Positions 17,391-26,479 of a stretch of DNA of 64,000 nt are shown in pieces. The stretch spans positions 124,001 through 188,000 of the forward strand of contig JAVJTE010000009.1 in the NCBI GenBank assembly GCA_040219025.1. The letters run 5' to 3'. Each line of letters opens with the position of its first letter. The stretch's first letter is position 1. Under the pieces are notes generated by a model, which was not told the origin of the DNA, made no database searches, and was given only the letters and a program-made list of their open reading frames with translations. The position numbers and the translations under genes are program-made. The DNA comes from HT1-32 sp040219025. GTDB taxonomy: Bacteria > Pseudomonadota > Alphaproteobacteria > Rhodospirillales > HT1-32.

Positions 17391-18980
17391 ATGCGATTCT
17401 CACATCATGTCGCCGCGATTGCGGCGGCTGCTTGTATTGCTGTTTCAGTGCCCGCACAGGCGAAAACCTTCAAATGGGCATTTCAGGGCGACGCACAGTC
17501 GCTGGACCCCTACGTGCTGAACGAAACGTTCACACTCGGGTTCCTTGGCAACATCTATGAAGGCCTGGTCCGGCGTGATGGCGACCTGAATGTCGTTCCG
17601 GCACTGGCCGAACGCTGGGAAATCATGGAGCCGACGCGCTGGCGCTTCTACCTGCGTCAGGGTGTGAAGTTCCAGAATGGCAACGCCTTCAGCGCTGATG
17701 ACGTTCTGTTTTCCGCTGATCGCGTACGGGCTGAAGGGTCGGATCTGAAAACCCGCCTCGCCAAGGACGTGAAGGTGGTCAAGGTCGACGATCATACGGT
17801 CGACTTCATCACGCCGGAGCCGAACCCGATCCTGAATTCGGAATGGTCGACCTGGTACATCATCGACAAGGAATGGGCCGAGGCCAACGGTGCCATCGAC
17901 CCGTCGAGCGTTACTGAAGGCAAGACCAATTTCGCCGCCTTTAACGCCAACGGTACCGGCGCCTTCCGGGTGAAGGAACGCCAGGCCGATGTGAAGACCG
18001 TTCTCGTACCGAACGAGACCTGGTGGGACGCGGCGAACAAAAAACACAATCTGACGGAAGTCATCTTCACGCCGATTTCGTCCGACGCCACCCGTGTCGC
18101 CGCCCTGCTCTCCGGCGAAATCGACATGATGTTCCCGGTGCCGGTTCAGGATATGGGCCGCATCAACGCCAACAACGGCACCTCCGTGCTGGCTGGCCCG
18201 GAACTGCGGACAATCTTCCTTGGCATGGACCAGCATCGCGACGAGCTGCTGTATTCCAACGTCAAGGGTAAGAACCCGTTCAAGGACAAACGGGTCCGCC
18301 AGGCATTCTATCAGGCGATTGATATCGAAGCGATCAAGTCGAAGATCATGCGCGGTCTTGCAACACCGTCCGCGCTGATGGTTGCTCCGGGTATCAACGG
18401 TTCATCACCGGACTTCAGCCGCCTGCCCTACGACCCGGACGGCGCGAAGAAGCTGCTGGCCGAAGCCGGCTATCCGGATGGCTTCACGGTCGGTATGGAT
18501 TGCCCGAATGACCGCTACGTGAATGATGAAGCGATCTGCCAGGCGGTTGTCGCGATGCTGGCAAAGGTCGGGGTCAAGATTGACCTGCTGGCCCAGACCA
18601 AGAGCAAGTATTTCGCCAAAATTCTGGCACCGAAGCTCGACACCAGCTTCTATCTGCTGGGCTGGACACCGGGCAGCTTTGATGCCTGGAACGTGCTCTA
18701 CAACATCATGGGGTGCTATGACGAGGCATCGGGATCCGGCAAGTTCAACCTGGGTCGCTATTGCAACCCGGAAGCTGATGCCATGACAAAAATGGTCCAG
18801 AGCGAAACCGATCAGGCCAAGCGTCAGTCCATGATCGAGCAGGTCTGGAAAATGAACATTGACGATGTGTCCTATATCCCCCTGCACCAGCAGGGCCTTG
18901 CCTGGGGCAAGAAGGACAGTGTCGACCTGGTACAGCGGGCCGACAACGAGTTCATGTTCTACTACGTCAACGTGAAATGA
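17391..18980 (+). CDS. Periplasmic substrate-binding protein of dipeptide-type ABC importer
   Basis: A 529-residue solute-binding protein of the family 5 (oligopeptide/nickel) type. A signal peptide is clear (MRFSHHVAAIAAAACIAVSV..., likely cut after A24), and there is no lipobox. The mature protein opens FKWAFQGDAQSLDPY and has the family signature LAERWEIMEPTRWRFYLRQGVKF near residues 72-94. A GGAGG ribosome site precedes the ATG. It heads a five-gene importer set followed by two hydrolase genes, so the ligand is probably a peptide or another amide-containing compound. Confidence 0.92.
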   Translation: MRFSHHVAAIAAAACIAVSVPAQAKTFKWAFQGDAQSLDPYVLNETFTLGFLGNIYEGLVRRDGDLNVVPALAERWEIMEPTRWRFYLRQGVKFQNGNAFSADDVLFSADRVRAEGSDLKTRLAKDVKVVKVDDHTVDFITPEPNPILNSEWSTWYIIDKEWAEANGAIDPSSVTEGKTNFAAFNANGTGAFRVKERQADVKTVLVPNETWWDAANKKHNLTEVIFTPISSDATRVAALLSGEIDMMFPVPVQDMGRINANNGTSVLAGPELRTIFLGMDQHRDELLYSNVKGKNPFKDKRVRQAFYQAIDIEAIKSKIMRGLATPSALMVAPGINGSSPDFSRLPYDPDGAKKLLAEAGYPDGFTVGMDCPNDRYVNDEAICQAVVAMLAKVGVKIDLLAQTKSKYFAKILAPKLDTSFYLLGWTPGSFDAWNVLYNIMGCYDEASGSGKFNLGRYCNPEADAMTKMVQSETDQAKRQSMIEQVWKMNIDDVSYIPLHQQGLAWGKKDSVDLVQRADNEFMFYYVNVK

Positions 18981-18991
18981 TCTGACGCTGT

Positions 18992-19030
18992 GCTGTCCCG
19001 CCCGCCCTTTCTGGTGCCGGGCGGGACAGC
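18992..19030 (+). other. Intercistronic stem-loop
   Basis: A perfect 13-base-pair stem (18992-19004 with 19018-19030) and a 13-base loop sit between the binding-protein gene and the permease gene. No T-run follows, so it is not a typical intrinsic terminator. In ABC operons such hairpins protect the upstream mRNA from 3' exonucleases and give more binding protein than permease; that role is inferred here. Confidence 0.8.
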
Positions 19031-19049
19031 CAGATTCCGGTGCTCCTGA

Positions 19050-20030
19050 ATGCTGGCATTCATCATCCGCCGATTTGCGCAGTCCGTCCTCGTGATGTTC
19101 ATCGTGGCGCTTGTCTCGTTCTTCATGTTCACCTTTGTCGGTGACCCCGTGAACCAGATGGTTGGCGTCGAGACCTCGATTACCGAGCGTGAGGAACTGC
19201 GCCAGCGGCTGGGGCTGAACGACCCGGCCATTGTGCAGTTTGGTCGCTTCATTGCCAAAGCGGCGCAGTTCGAATTCGGGATTTCCTACCAGCACAAGAA
19301 GCCGGTCACCGATCTGATCATGGAGCGCATGCCGGCCACGCTTGAACTCAGCATGGTTGCCGCCCTGTTCGCCCTTCTGGTCGGGGTTCCGATGGGCGTC
19401 TATACCGGGCTGAACCGTGACAGTGCCCTCAGCAAGTTTTTTCTGACGATCTCGCTGATCGGCATTTCGATCCCGACATTCCTGATCGGTATTCTGCTGA
19501 TTTTCATCTTTTCGGTTCAGTTCAGTCTGCTGCCTTCCTTCGGGCGGGGCGATGTTGTCAGCATTGCCGGATGGACAACCGGTCTGCTGACCCCGTCCGG
19601 CCTGAAAGCGCTGATCATGCCGTCAATCACGCTGGGCCTGTTCCAGCTGACCCTGATCATGCGGCTGGTGCGCTCGGAAATGCTGGAAGTTCTGCGCACA
19701 GACTTCATCAAGTTTGCCCGTGCCCGGGGCCTTACCAACCGCGCCGTCCATTTCGGACATGCCCTGAAGAACACGCTGGTTCCGGTCATTACCATCACCG
19801 GGCTGCAGCTTGGCTCGCTCATCGCCTTCGCGATCATTACCGAGACGGTGTTCCAGTGGCCGGGCATGGGCCTGATGTTCCTGCAGGCCATCAGCGCCGT
19901 CGATATTCCGATCATGTCAGCCTACCTGATGCTGATCGCCTTCATCTTTGTGCTGATCAATCTGATCGTCGATCTGCTCTATTACGTTATCGACCCGCGC
20001 CTGCGGGCGGACCGGGGGGCCGCGCACTAG
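19050..20030 (+). CDS. Dipeptide-type ABC permease (DppB-like)
   Basis: First of two inner-membrane permease subunits, 326 residues with about six helices. The N-terminus MLAFIIRRFAQSVLVMFIVAL is typical of DppB/OppB, and the coupling loop FIKFARARGLTNRAVHFGHALK (about residues 220-241) contacts the ATPases. The tail FVLINLIVDLLYYVIDPRLR is the standard ending. It starts 69 bases after the binding-protein stop, across the stem-loop. Confidence 0.92.
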   Translation: MLAFIIRRFAQSVLVMFIVALVSFFMFTFVGDPVNQMVGVETSITEREELRQRLGLNDPAIVQFGRFIAKAAQFEFGISYQHKKPVTDLIMERMPATLELSMVAALFALLVGVPMGVYTGLNRDSALSKFFLTISLIGISIPTFLIGILLIFIFSVQFSLLPSFGRGDVVSIAGWTTGLLTPSGLKALIMPSITLGLFQLTLIMRLVRSEMLEVLRTDFIKFARARGLTNRAVHFGHALKNTLVPVITITGLQLGSLIAFAIITETVFQWPGMGLMFLQAISAVDIPIMSAYLMLIAFIFVLINLIVDLLYYVIDPRLRADRGAAH

Positions 20031-20031
20031 G

Positions 20032-20982
20032 ATGGCCGACATCATCAAACTCACGTTAAGCCAGCGCGTCACCGGCTCGGTCCGGGCCTTCTTTGACGGC
20101 GATGTCTGGTACAGCTTCACCCGGTCAAAGGTCGCAATGGCCGCGGCCCTGGTCACCACCGTGATGATCCTGTCCGCGGTCTGCGCCCCGCTGATTGCGC
20201 CGCATAATCCGTTCGACCTGGCCTCGATCAACCTGATGGATTCGCAGACACCGCCAGTCTGGATGGAGGGCGGAAATCCGGACTTCCTGCTGGGAACCGA
20301 TGACCTCGGGCGGGATGTGTTCTCGACCATCCTCTACGGATCGCGGATATCCCTGCTGGTCGGTTTTGCCTCGGTCGTCTTCTCGCTGGTGCTGGGCGTC
20401 GGCCTCGGGCTGTTATCCGGCTATGTCGGGGGCGTCCTGGATGCCTTCATCATGCGGGTCGCAGAAATTCAGCTTTCCTTTCCGGCTATTCTGATCGCCC
20501 TGCTGGTCGATGGTATTGCCCGCGGCCTGCTGCCTGCCGGCGAGCGCGAGAATCTGGCGATCTATGTACTGATCTTCTCCATCGGCATTTCCGGGTGGGT
20601 GCAATATGCCCGGACGGTGCGCGGCTCCACACTGGTCGAAAAGAACAAGGAATATGTCCAGGCCGCCAAGGTGATCGGCATCCACCCGGTTCTGATCATG
20701 CTGAAACATGTGCTGCCGAACGTCACCGGTCCGGTGCTGGTGATCGCCACCATTCACCTCGCCATTGCCATCATTACCGAGGCGACACTGAGCTTCCTTG
20801 GTGTCGGTGTGCCGCCGACCGAGCCGTCGCTGGGGACGCTGATCCGCATCGGCAACAACTTCCTGTTTTCCGGTGAATGGTGGATCACAATCTTTCCCGG
20901 CATCACTCTCGCCGTTCTGGTCCTCGCGGTTAATCTGCTGGGCGACTGGTTGCGCGATGCGCTGAACCCGAAGTTACGGTGA
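20032..20982 (+). CDS. Dipeptide-type ABC permease (DppC-like)
   Basis: Second permease subunit, 316 residues. After a cytoplasmic N-terminus of about 45 residues come about six helices; LLGTDDLGRDVFSTILYGSR (about residues 84-103) is the DppC/OppC hallmark, and EYVQAAKVIGIHPVLIMLKH is the coupling loop. It starts one base after the DppB-like stop. Confidence 0.92.
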   Translation: MADIIKLTLSQRVTGSVRAFFDGDVWYSFTRSKVAMAAALVTTVMILSAVCAPLIAPHNPFDLASINLMDSQTPPVWMEGGNPDFLLGTDDLGRDVFSTILYGSRISLLVGFASVVFSLVLGVGLGLLSGYVGGVLDAFIMRVAEIQLSFPAILIALLVDGIARGLLPAGERENLAIYVLIFSIGISGWVQYARTVRGSTLVEKNKEYVQAAKVIGIHPVLIMLKHVLPNVTGPVLVIATIHLAIAIITEATLSFLGVGVPPTEPSLGTLIRIGNNFLFSGEWWITIFPGITLAVLVLAVNLLGDWLRDALNPKLR

Positions 20983-20986
20983 CGGG

Positions 20987-21985
20987 ATGAGCGCCGAGAT
21001 GACCAGTATTCCGCCGCTGCTGGAGGTCCGGAACCTCCGGATCGAATTTCCGACCCGGCATGGCACACTTGTCGCGGTCGACGATATCTCGCTGCAGATC
21101 AATCCCGGGGAAGTGCTCGGCGTGGTCGGCGAGTCCGGTGCCGGAAAGTCACTGACCGGGGCCGCCATCATCGGGCTGCTGGAGCCGCCGGGGCGGATTG
21201 CCGCAGGCGAAATCCGGCTGGAGGGCAACCGCATCGACAACCTGCCCTATGAGAAGATGCGCCGGATACGCGGCCGGTCGATCGGGGCCATCTTTCAGGA
21301 CCCGCTGACCAGTCTCAATCCGCTCTACACAGTGCGGGAACAGCTGACCGAAACCATCCTGACCCATGAGGATATCAACAAGGCCAAGGCCGATGCGCGG
21401 GCGCTGGAGCTGCTGGTCGAGGTCGGCATCCCCGCCGCCGCCGAACGGATCGACAGCTATCCGCACCAGTTTTCCGGCGGTATGCGCCAGCGGGTGGTCA
21501 TTGCCCTGGCGCTCTGTGCCCGGCCAAAACTGATCATCGCCGACGAGCCGACGACGGCGCTGGATGTCTCGATTCAGGCGCAGATCATCTCGCTGCTGAA
21601 ACGGCTCTGCCGCGAGAACGGCACGGCGGTCATGCTGGTCACCCATGATATGGGCGTCATCGCCGAAACCGCCGACCGGGTCGCCGTCATGTATGCCGGC
21701 CGGATTGCCGAGATCGGTCCGGTGCGGGATGTCGTCAAAAATCCGAAACATCCCTATACCAAAGGGCTGATGGGCTCGATCCCGATGATCGGCGAGGATG
21801 TCGAGAATCTGACCCAGATTGACGGCACCATGCCGCGCCTGACCGAGATTCCGCCGGGCTGTGCGTTCAACCCGCGCTGTACCGAACGGTTTGGCCGCTG
21901 TGAACGCGACCGCCCCGATCTGATGGATGCCGGCAGCACACGGGCCGCCTGCTGGCTCTACGACCGGGAGGGCGATCATGGCTGA
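20987..21985 (+). CDS. Dipeptide-type ABC ATPase (DppD-like)
   Basis: First nucleotide-binding subunit, 332 residues. Walker A GESGAGKS is near residue 47, the signature SGGMRQR near residue 164 and Walker B LIIADEPTTALD near residue 182. The C-terminal oligopeptide-transport extension with cysteines (PPGCAFNPRC) is present. It lies four bases after the DppC-like gene and overlaps the second ATPase by eight. Confidence 0.93.
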   Translation: MSAEMTSIPPLLEVRNLRIEFPTRHGTLVAVDDISLQINPGEVLGVVGESGAGKSLTGAAIIGLLEPPGRIAAGEIRLEGNRIDNLPYEKMRRIRGRSIGAIFQDPLTSLNPLYTVREQLTETILTHEDINKAKADARALELLVEVGIPAAAERIDSYPHQFSGGMRQRVVIALALCARPKLIIADEPTTALDVSIQAQIISLLKRLCRENGTAVMLVTHDMGVIAETADRVAVMYAGRIAEIGPVRDVVKNPKHPYTKGLMGSIPMIGEDVENLTQIDGTMPRLTEIPPGCAFNPRCTERFGRCERDRPDLMDAGSTRAACWLYDREGDHG

Positions 21986-23027
21986 AGGACCGGCAACCGA
22001 TATCGTCCTGCGCGTGACCGGGCTGAAACGGTATTTCGATGTCTCCGCACCCTTTCTGAACCGGCTGCTCAGCGGCTCCGGCAGGCAGATACTGAAGGCA
22101 GTGGATGGCGTTGATTTCGAAATTGCCCGGGGCCAGACCTTCTCCATCGTTGGTGAGTCCGGCTGCGGCAAGTCGACAATTGCCCGGCTGATCGTCGGCC
22201 TGCACCAGCCATCCGGCGGCGAGATCGAGTTTGAAGGCAATGCAATTTCTGCCGAGTCCAGCCGCAAGGCGATGGCTCCGTTCCGCAAGAAACTGCAAAT
22301 GATCTTTCAGGATCCCTATGCCAGCCTGAATCCGCGCTGGCGGGTCTTCGATATCATTGCCGAACCGATCCGGGCCTATGATCTGATTGACAATAATGCC
22401 GATATTGCCGAGCGCGTCGGCGAGTTGCTGAGCCATGTCGGTCTGAACCCCAAGGACGGGGTGAAATACCCGCATGAATTCTCCGGCGGACAGCGGCAGC
22501 GGATTTCCATCGCGCGTGCGCTGGCCAGCGAACCGGAATTCCTTGTCTGTGACGAGCCGACATCGGCGCTTGATGTCTCGGTACAGGCACAAATCCTGAA
22601 TCTGATGAAACAGCTGCAGCGCGATTTCCGGCTGACCTATCTGTTCATCTCGCACAATCTGGCGGTGGTCTATCACATCTCCGACCATGTCGCGGTGATG
22701 TATCTCGGGCGGATCTGCGAGGTCGCTGACAAGAAAACCCTGTTCCGCCGCCCGCTGCATCCCTACACCCGGTTGCTGCTGGATACGATTCCCGATCTCG
22801 GCATGACCGGGCGGGAACGCTCACCGGTTGCTGGTGAAGTACCAAACCCGATCAACCCGCCCGGCGGTTGCGCCTTTCACCCCCGCTGCCCGCACGCCAA
22901 TGACCGCTGTCGGACTGAGCGACCAGAGCCGATAAAGGTGCCAGGCGGACGTGTTGCCTGCCACGCGGTTGAAGAAAACCGTATTCCGCAGGAAACTGAA
23001 CGCCCCCTGCCTGATGAGGAGACCTGA
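21978..23027 (+). CDS. Dipeptide-type ABC ATPase (DppF-like)
   Basis: Second nucleotide-binding subunit. The ATG at 21978 (MAEGPATD), with a GGGAGGG site upstream, is preferred to a start at 21927, giving 349 residues. Walker A GESGCGKS, signature SGGQRQR, Walker B LVCDEPTSALD, and the C-terminal GGCAFHPRCPHANDRC extension are intact. It completes a DppBCDF-type importer and is followed after two bases by an amidohydrolase. Confidence 0.93.
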   Translation: MAEGPATDIVLRVTGLKRYFDVSAPFLNRLLSGSGRQILKAVDGVDFEIARGQTFSIVGESGCGKSTIARLIVGLHQPSGGEIEFEGNAISAESSRKAMAPFRKKLQMIFQDPYASLNPRWRVFDIIAEPIRAYDLIDNNADIAERVGELLSHVGLNPKDGVKYPHEFSGGQRQRISIARALASEPEFLVCDEPTSALDVSVQAQILNLMKQLQRDFRLTYLFISHNLAVVYHISDHVAVMYLGRICEVADKKTLFRRPLHPYTRLLLDTIPDLGMTGRERSPVAGEVPNPINPPGGCAFHPRCPHANDRCRTERPEPIKVPGGRVACHAVEENRIPQETERPLPDEET

Positions 23028-23029
23028 AC

Positions 23030-24286
23030 ATGCCAACCTTGTATCGCGGCGGACGCATCTTTGACGGTGTCGACCGGATCATCGACGGACATGCCATTGC
23101 GGTGCAGGACGGCAAGATTGCCCGCATCGCCCCGGTTGCGGAGTTTGACGGCTTTACCGGCCAGACTGTGGATACCACCAGCACAACCCTGCTGCCCGGC
23201 CTGATGGATGCGCATGTGCATATCCTTTATGGCGGCGAGCCGAATCCATCGGTAAAGCTGGAAGAAATGACCCCGGCGCAGATCACCCTGCGCGGGATGG
23301 AACATGCCAACGCCACCTTGCGCGGCGGCGTTACCGCCATTCGGGATTGCGGTGGTCGCGACTATATGGAATTCGCCATCCGCGATGCCTGCAACAGTGG
23401 CCGATATCTTGGCCCCAGCGTGCGTGCGGCCGGACGGATCATCTGCATGACCGGCGGGCATGGCAACCGGCACGGACGCGTGGCCGACGGTGTCGACGAT
23501 GTGGTGAAGGCGGTCCGCGAACAGATCCACAAAGGCAGCGATCTGGTAAAAATCATGGCAACCGGCGGTGTCATGACCCCCGGTGTGAATCCGGAAGACG
23601 CCCATTATTCGGCTGCCGAAATCGCCGCCGGCATTGCCGAGGCAACCCGTTTCAACAAGACCACCGCCAGCCATGCGCAGGGGGCCGCCGGTATTCTCAA
23701 CGCCACACTGGGCGGTGTTACCTCCATCGAACATGGCATCTTCATGGATGACGAATGTTGCCAGGCGATGCTGGAGCGCGGCACCTATCTGGTCCCGACA
23801 CTGGCGGCGCTGGCCAATATTCTGGGCAATGCCAACAAGGGCATTCCCGACTATGTTGTCGAGAAGTCACAACGCTGTGCGGAGCAGCATCGCAAGTCGA
23901 TCCAGAAATTCTACAAGGCCGGTGGCAAAATCGCGCTGGGGACCGATGCAGGCACGCCGTTCAATTACCATGGTGAAAATGCGCAGGAACTGACCTACAT
24001 GGTCGATAACGGCATCTCGCCCATGGACGCGCTTCGCTTCGGCACATCAGCCGCCGCCGATCTGCTGCGTCTTGATGACCGGGGTATCCTCCGCGAAGGG
24101 CTGGCAGCGGACCTGCTGATCGTCCGGGGCGACCCGACAACCGACATCAGCATGGCCGCCGATAAAGCCAACCATCTTGCTGTCGTCAAGAACGGCACAC
24201 TGATCAACACGTCCACCGACAATGTCGTTCTGCCCGATATCACCCGCCATCGCGGCCCGCAAATGGCCGCCGCCAGCCTGTTCTAG
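23030..24286 (+). CDS. Metal-dependent amidohydrolase
   Basis: A 418-residue amidohydrolase-superfamily enzyme. The N-terminal beta-sandwich strand (YRGGRIFDGVDR) is followed by the HxH metal motif LMDAHVHILYGG (about residues 62-73), a likely carboxylated lysine in DLVKIMATGG, a histidine in TSIEHGIF and the aspartate in ALGTDAGTP. This arrangement is typical of the imidazolonepropionase / Xaa-Pro dipeptidase-like branch. It is two bases behind the importer ATPase, so it probably hydrolyses the imported compound; the exact substrate is unknown. Confidence 0.9.
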   Translation: MPTLYRGGRIFDGVDRIIDGHAIAVQDGKIARIAPVAEFDGFTGQTVDTTSTTLLPGLMDAHVHILYGGEPNPSVKLEEMTPAQITLRGMEHANATLRGGVTAIRDCGGRDYMEFAIRDACNSGRYLGPSVRAAGRIICMTGGHGNRHGRVADGVDDVVKAVREQIHKGSDLVKIMATGGVMTPGVNPEDAHYSAAEIAAGIAEATRFNKTTASHAQGAAGILNATLGGVTSIEHGIFMDDECCQAMLERGTYLVPTLAALANILGNANKGIPDYVVEKSQRCAEQHRKSIQKFYKAGGKIALGTDAGTPFNYHGENAQELTYMVDNGISPMDALRFGTSAAADLLRLDDRGILREGLAADLLIVRGDPTTDISMAADKANHLAVVKNGTLINTSTDNVVLPDITRHRGPQMAAASLF

Positions 24287-24310
24287 ACCTGACCCCGGGG
24301 ATTAAATCTC

Positions 24311-25495
24311 ATGTCCATCATCGAACGTGCCAGCGAGCTTCAGAAAGATATGCAGACCTGGCGGCGTGACATCCACGCCCATCCGGAAACCGCCTTCGAG
24401 GAAATCCGCACCGGCGATGTCGTCGCGGCAAAACTTGAGGAATTCGGAATCCAGGTCCATCGCGGCCTCGCAAAAACCGGGGTCGTCGGCACGCTGAAAT
24501 GCGGCCAGGGTAACCGTGCCATTGGCTTGCGGGCGGATATGGATGCGCTCAACCTGCAGGAAAAGAACACCTTCGACCATGCGTCGCGCCATCCCGGAAA
24601 GATGCATGCCTGCGGTCATGACGGCCATGTGGCGATGCTGCTGGGGGCTGCCAGAATTCTGTCGGAGACGAAGAACTTCGATGGCACTGTCCATTTCATC
24701 TTCCAGCCGGCGGAAGAAAATGAAGCCGGTGGCCGGGTAATGGTTGAGGAAGGCCTGTTCGACCTGTTCCCGGTCGACAGCGTCTATGGCATGCATAACT
24801 GGCCCGGCCTAAAGCCGGGACAGTTCGCCGTGAAGAAAGGCCCGATGATGGCCTCCGCCGACAATTTCGAAATCACCATCACCGGCAAGGGTGCCCATGC
24901 AGCAATGCCGAACCTGGGCATTGATCCGGTTGTCGTCTCGGCGGAAATTATTACCGCACTGCAAACCATCTCCAGCCGGATTGCCGATCCGCTGGAGCCG
25001 GTGGTGGTTTCTGTCACCCAGATCCATGCCGGGGATACTTTCAATGTAATTCCCGACAGCGTCAGAATGGCCGGGACCTGCCGCGCCTTTTCACCGGAAC
25101 TGCGCAACCGGCTGGAACCGGCAATGAAGCAGATTATCGACGGTATTTGTGCTGCCCACGGGGTCACTGCGGAGTTCATCTATCGCCGCAAATATCCGCC
25201 GACGGTGAACTGGCCGGAAGAAACCGACTACGCCGCTGCGGCGGCAGCCGCTGTCGTCGGCGAGGAAAATGTCCTCAGCAATCTCAACCCGGTCATGGGT
25301 GCGGAAGACTTCGCCTACATGCTGGAGGCCCGGCCCGGCAGCTATGTCTGGCTCGGTCAGGGCGCCGACGCCGGCTCCTTCCACGGCTGCATGCTCCACA
25401 ATCCCGGCTACGACTTCAACGACGAGGTCGCACCTATCGGCGTCAGCTACTGGGTGACACTGGTGGAACAGCAGTTGCCGGTGAAGAAGGGGTAG
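24311..25495 (+). CDS. M20-family amidohydrolase (hippurate/aminoacylase-like)
   Basis: A 394-residue M20D-type metallohydrolase that removes acyl groups from amino acids. The metal-binding motif HACGHDGH is near residue 100, the catalytic EEN near residue 134 and the late HNPGYDFND near the C-terminus. The dimerisation domain lies at about residues 185-295. It is 24 bases behind the amidohydrolase, so importer and two hydrolases likely form one uptake-and-cleavage unit. Confidence 0.92.
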   Translation: MSIIERASELQKDMQTWRRDIHAHPETAFEEIRTGDVVAAKLEEFGIQVHRGLAKTGVVGTLKCGQGNRAIGLRADMDALNLQEKNTFDHASRHPGKMHACGHDGHVAMLLGAARILSETKNFDGTVHFIFQPAEENEAGGRVMVEEGLFDLFPVDSVYGMHNWPGLKPGQFAVKKGPMMASADNFEITITGKGAHAAMPNLGIDPVVVSAEIITALQTISSRIADPLEPVVVSVTQIHAGDTFNVIPDSVRMAGTCRAFSPELRNRLEPAMKQIIDGICAAHGVTAEFIYRRKYPPTVNWPEETDYAAAAAAAVVGEENVLSNLNPVMGAEDFAYMLEARPGSYVWLGQGADAGSFHGCMLHNPGYDFNDEVAPIGVSYWVTLVEQQLPVKKG

Positions 25496-25569
25496 CAATC
25501 CAGCCATCGTCATCCCGGGCAACAGGGTGACCGGTTACCAGGATCTGATACTGCGTCGGATATGTCTTC

Positions 25570-25661
25570 ATCCTTCGAGACGCGCTTTCAGCGCTCCTCA
25601 GGATGAGGCCGTGTATGCGGGGCCTCATCCTGAGGAGGCCTTGCGCGCCGTCTCGAAGGAT
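25570..25661. repeat. Long intergenic palindromic repeat
   Basis: A 92-base inverted repeat in the 258-base gap between convergent genes. The outer arms are 13 bases, perfect (25570-25582 with 25649-25661). An inner 17-base perfect pair begins CTCCTCAGGATGAGG. The segment between them is imperfect. Elements with ATCCTTCGAGACG and CTCAGGATGAGG cores are familiar as dispersed repeats in alphaproteobacterial genomes. Nothing else is evident in the gap except a weak T-rich stretch near 25697. Confidence 0.85.
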
Positions 25662-25753
25662 AATAATGAAATCCGGACTTCAGGAATTCGCCGGGCTTTT
25701 TTCTAGTCCCCGGACAGGCCGGTTTCTGCCGGTCCCGTGACAATCGGCGGTAT

Positions 25754-26380
25754 CTATCCGCCCAACCGCGTCCGCATCAATCCTGCGACAGCGCGGTCCA
25801 TTTCTCTCGGGCTCAAGTCCAGCGCCTTTATCGCACCTTCCACGTCGGCGGCTCCCCGGTTCTGACCCATTTTTGATTTTGCTTCCAGCCGGGTCACGGT
25901 CATTTCAAAGCCGACGATGCCGCGCATCATCGCGAACAATGCCTTGTCGTCCATCGCACCCTCGGAGGTCCAGGGCTCGGGCGCATCTGCTTCAAATTTT
26001 GCCGTGAGGTCATCCAGTATCTGACGGACATCCGATGCCTCTTCCAGCACCCGAACCGGGCCGCAAGCATGAATGGCCTCGTAGTTCCAGGTCGGGACGA
26101 GGCCTTTCGCGGCGTACCAGCGGGGTGAGATATAGCAATGCGGGCCGCTGAAGACTGCCAGTGATTCGCTCTCCCGCGTAAACGATTTCCAGTGCGGGTT
26201 GGCGCGGGCCACATGGCCCCGGAGGATCAGCCGGTCACCGTCACGGGTCGCCAGCAGGGGCAGATGGGTGGCGAAGGGCTGGCCGTCGATCACCGTGACC
26301 AGCGTGGCAAACGAGTCTTCCGCAAGCCGCTGGTCGATCTGGGCCTGGTCGTTCAGTTCAAAATGGCGTGGCACATACAT
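25754..26380 (-). CDS. PaiB-family FMN-binding protein
   Basis: A 208-residue split-barrel flavin-binding protein of the PaiB family, sometimes described as a negative transcriptional regulator. The ATG at 26380 (MYVPRHFELND) has AGGAG upstream and starts at the conserved family N-terminus. Typical motifs are ATLVTV, LRGHVARANPHW and TWNYEAIHACG. No DNA-binding motif is visible, so regulation is inherited from the family name rather than seen. Confidence 0.88.
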   Translation of the reverse strand: MYVPRHFELNDQAQIDQRLAEDSFATLVTVIDGQPFATHLPLLATRDGDRLILRGHVARANPHWKSFTRESESLAVFSGPHCYISPRWYAAKGLVPTWNYEAIHACGPVRVLEEASDVRQILDDLTAKFEADAPEPWTSEGAMDDKALFAMMRGIVGFEMTVTRLEAKSKMGQNRGAADVEGAIKALDLSPREMDRAVAGLMRTRLGG

Positions 26381-26479
26381 GCTGACTCTCCTGATACCCG
26401 GATGAGGTAGACGCTCTGGCGGCAAAGCAACAGGACCATTCCCTGTAGCGGCCTGCAGTCCAATCTGGTTCGCCGGAAA

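Noticed and set aside
21149..22288. Long open frames on the minus strand opposite the ABC ATPase genes (and similar antisense frames elsewhere)
   Set aside because: They mirror the codon pattern of GC-rich genes, have no ribosome sites and no family-like sequence.
25570..25661. Palindromic repeats as a CRISPR array
   Set aside because: A single inverted repeat, with no regular direct repeats or spacers and no cas genes in the window.
25673..25703. Possible terminator with a T6 run after the M20 gene
   Set aside because: The stem before the T-run is only about four base pairs, too weak to call.
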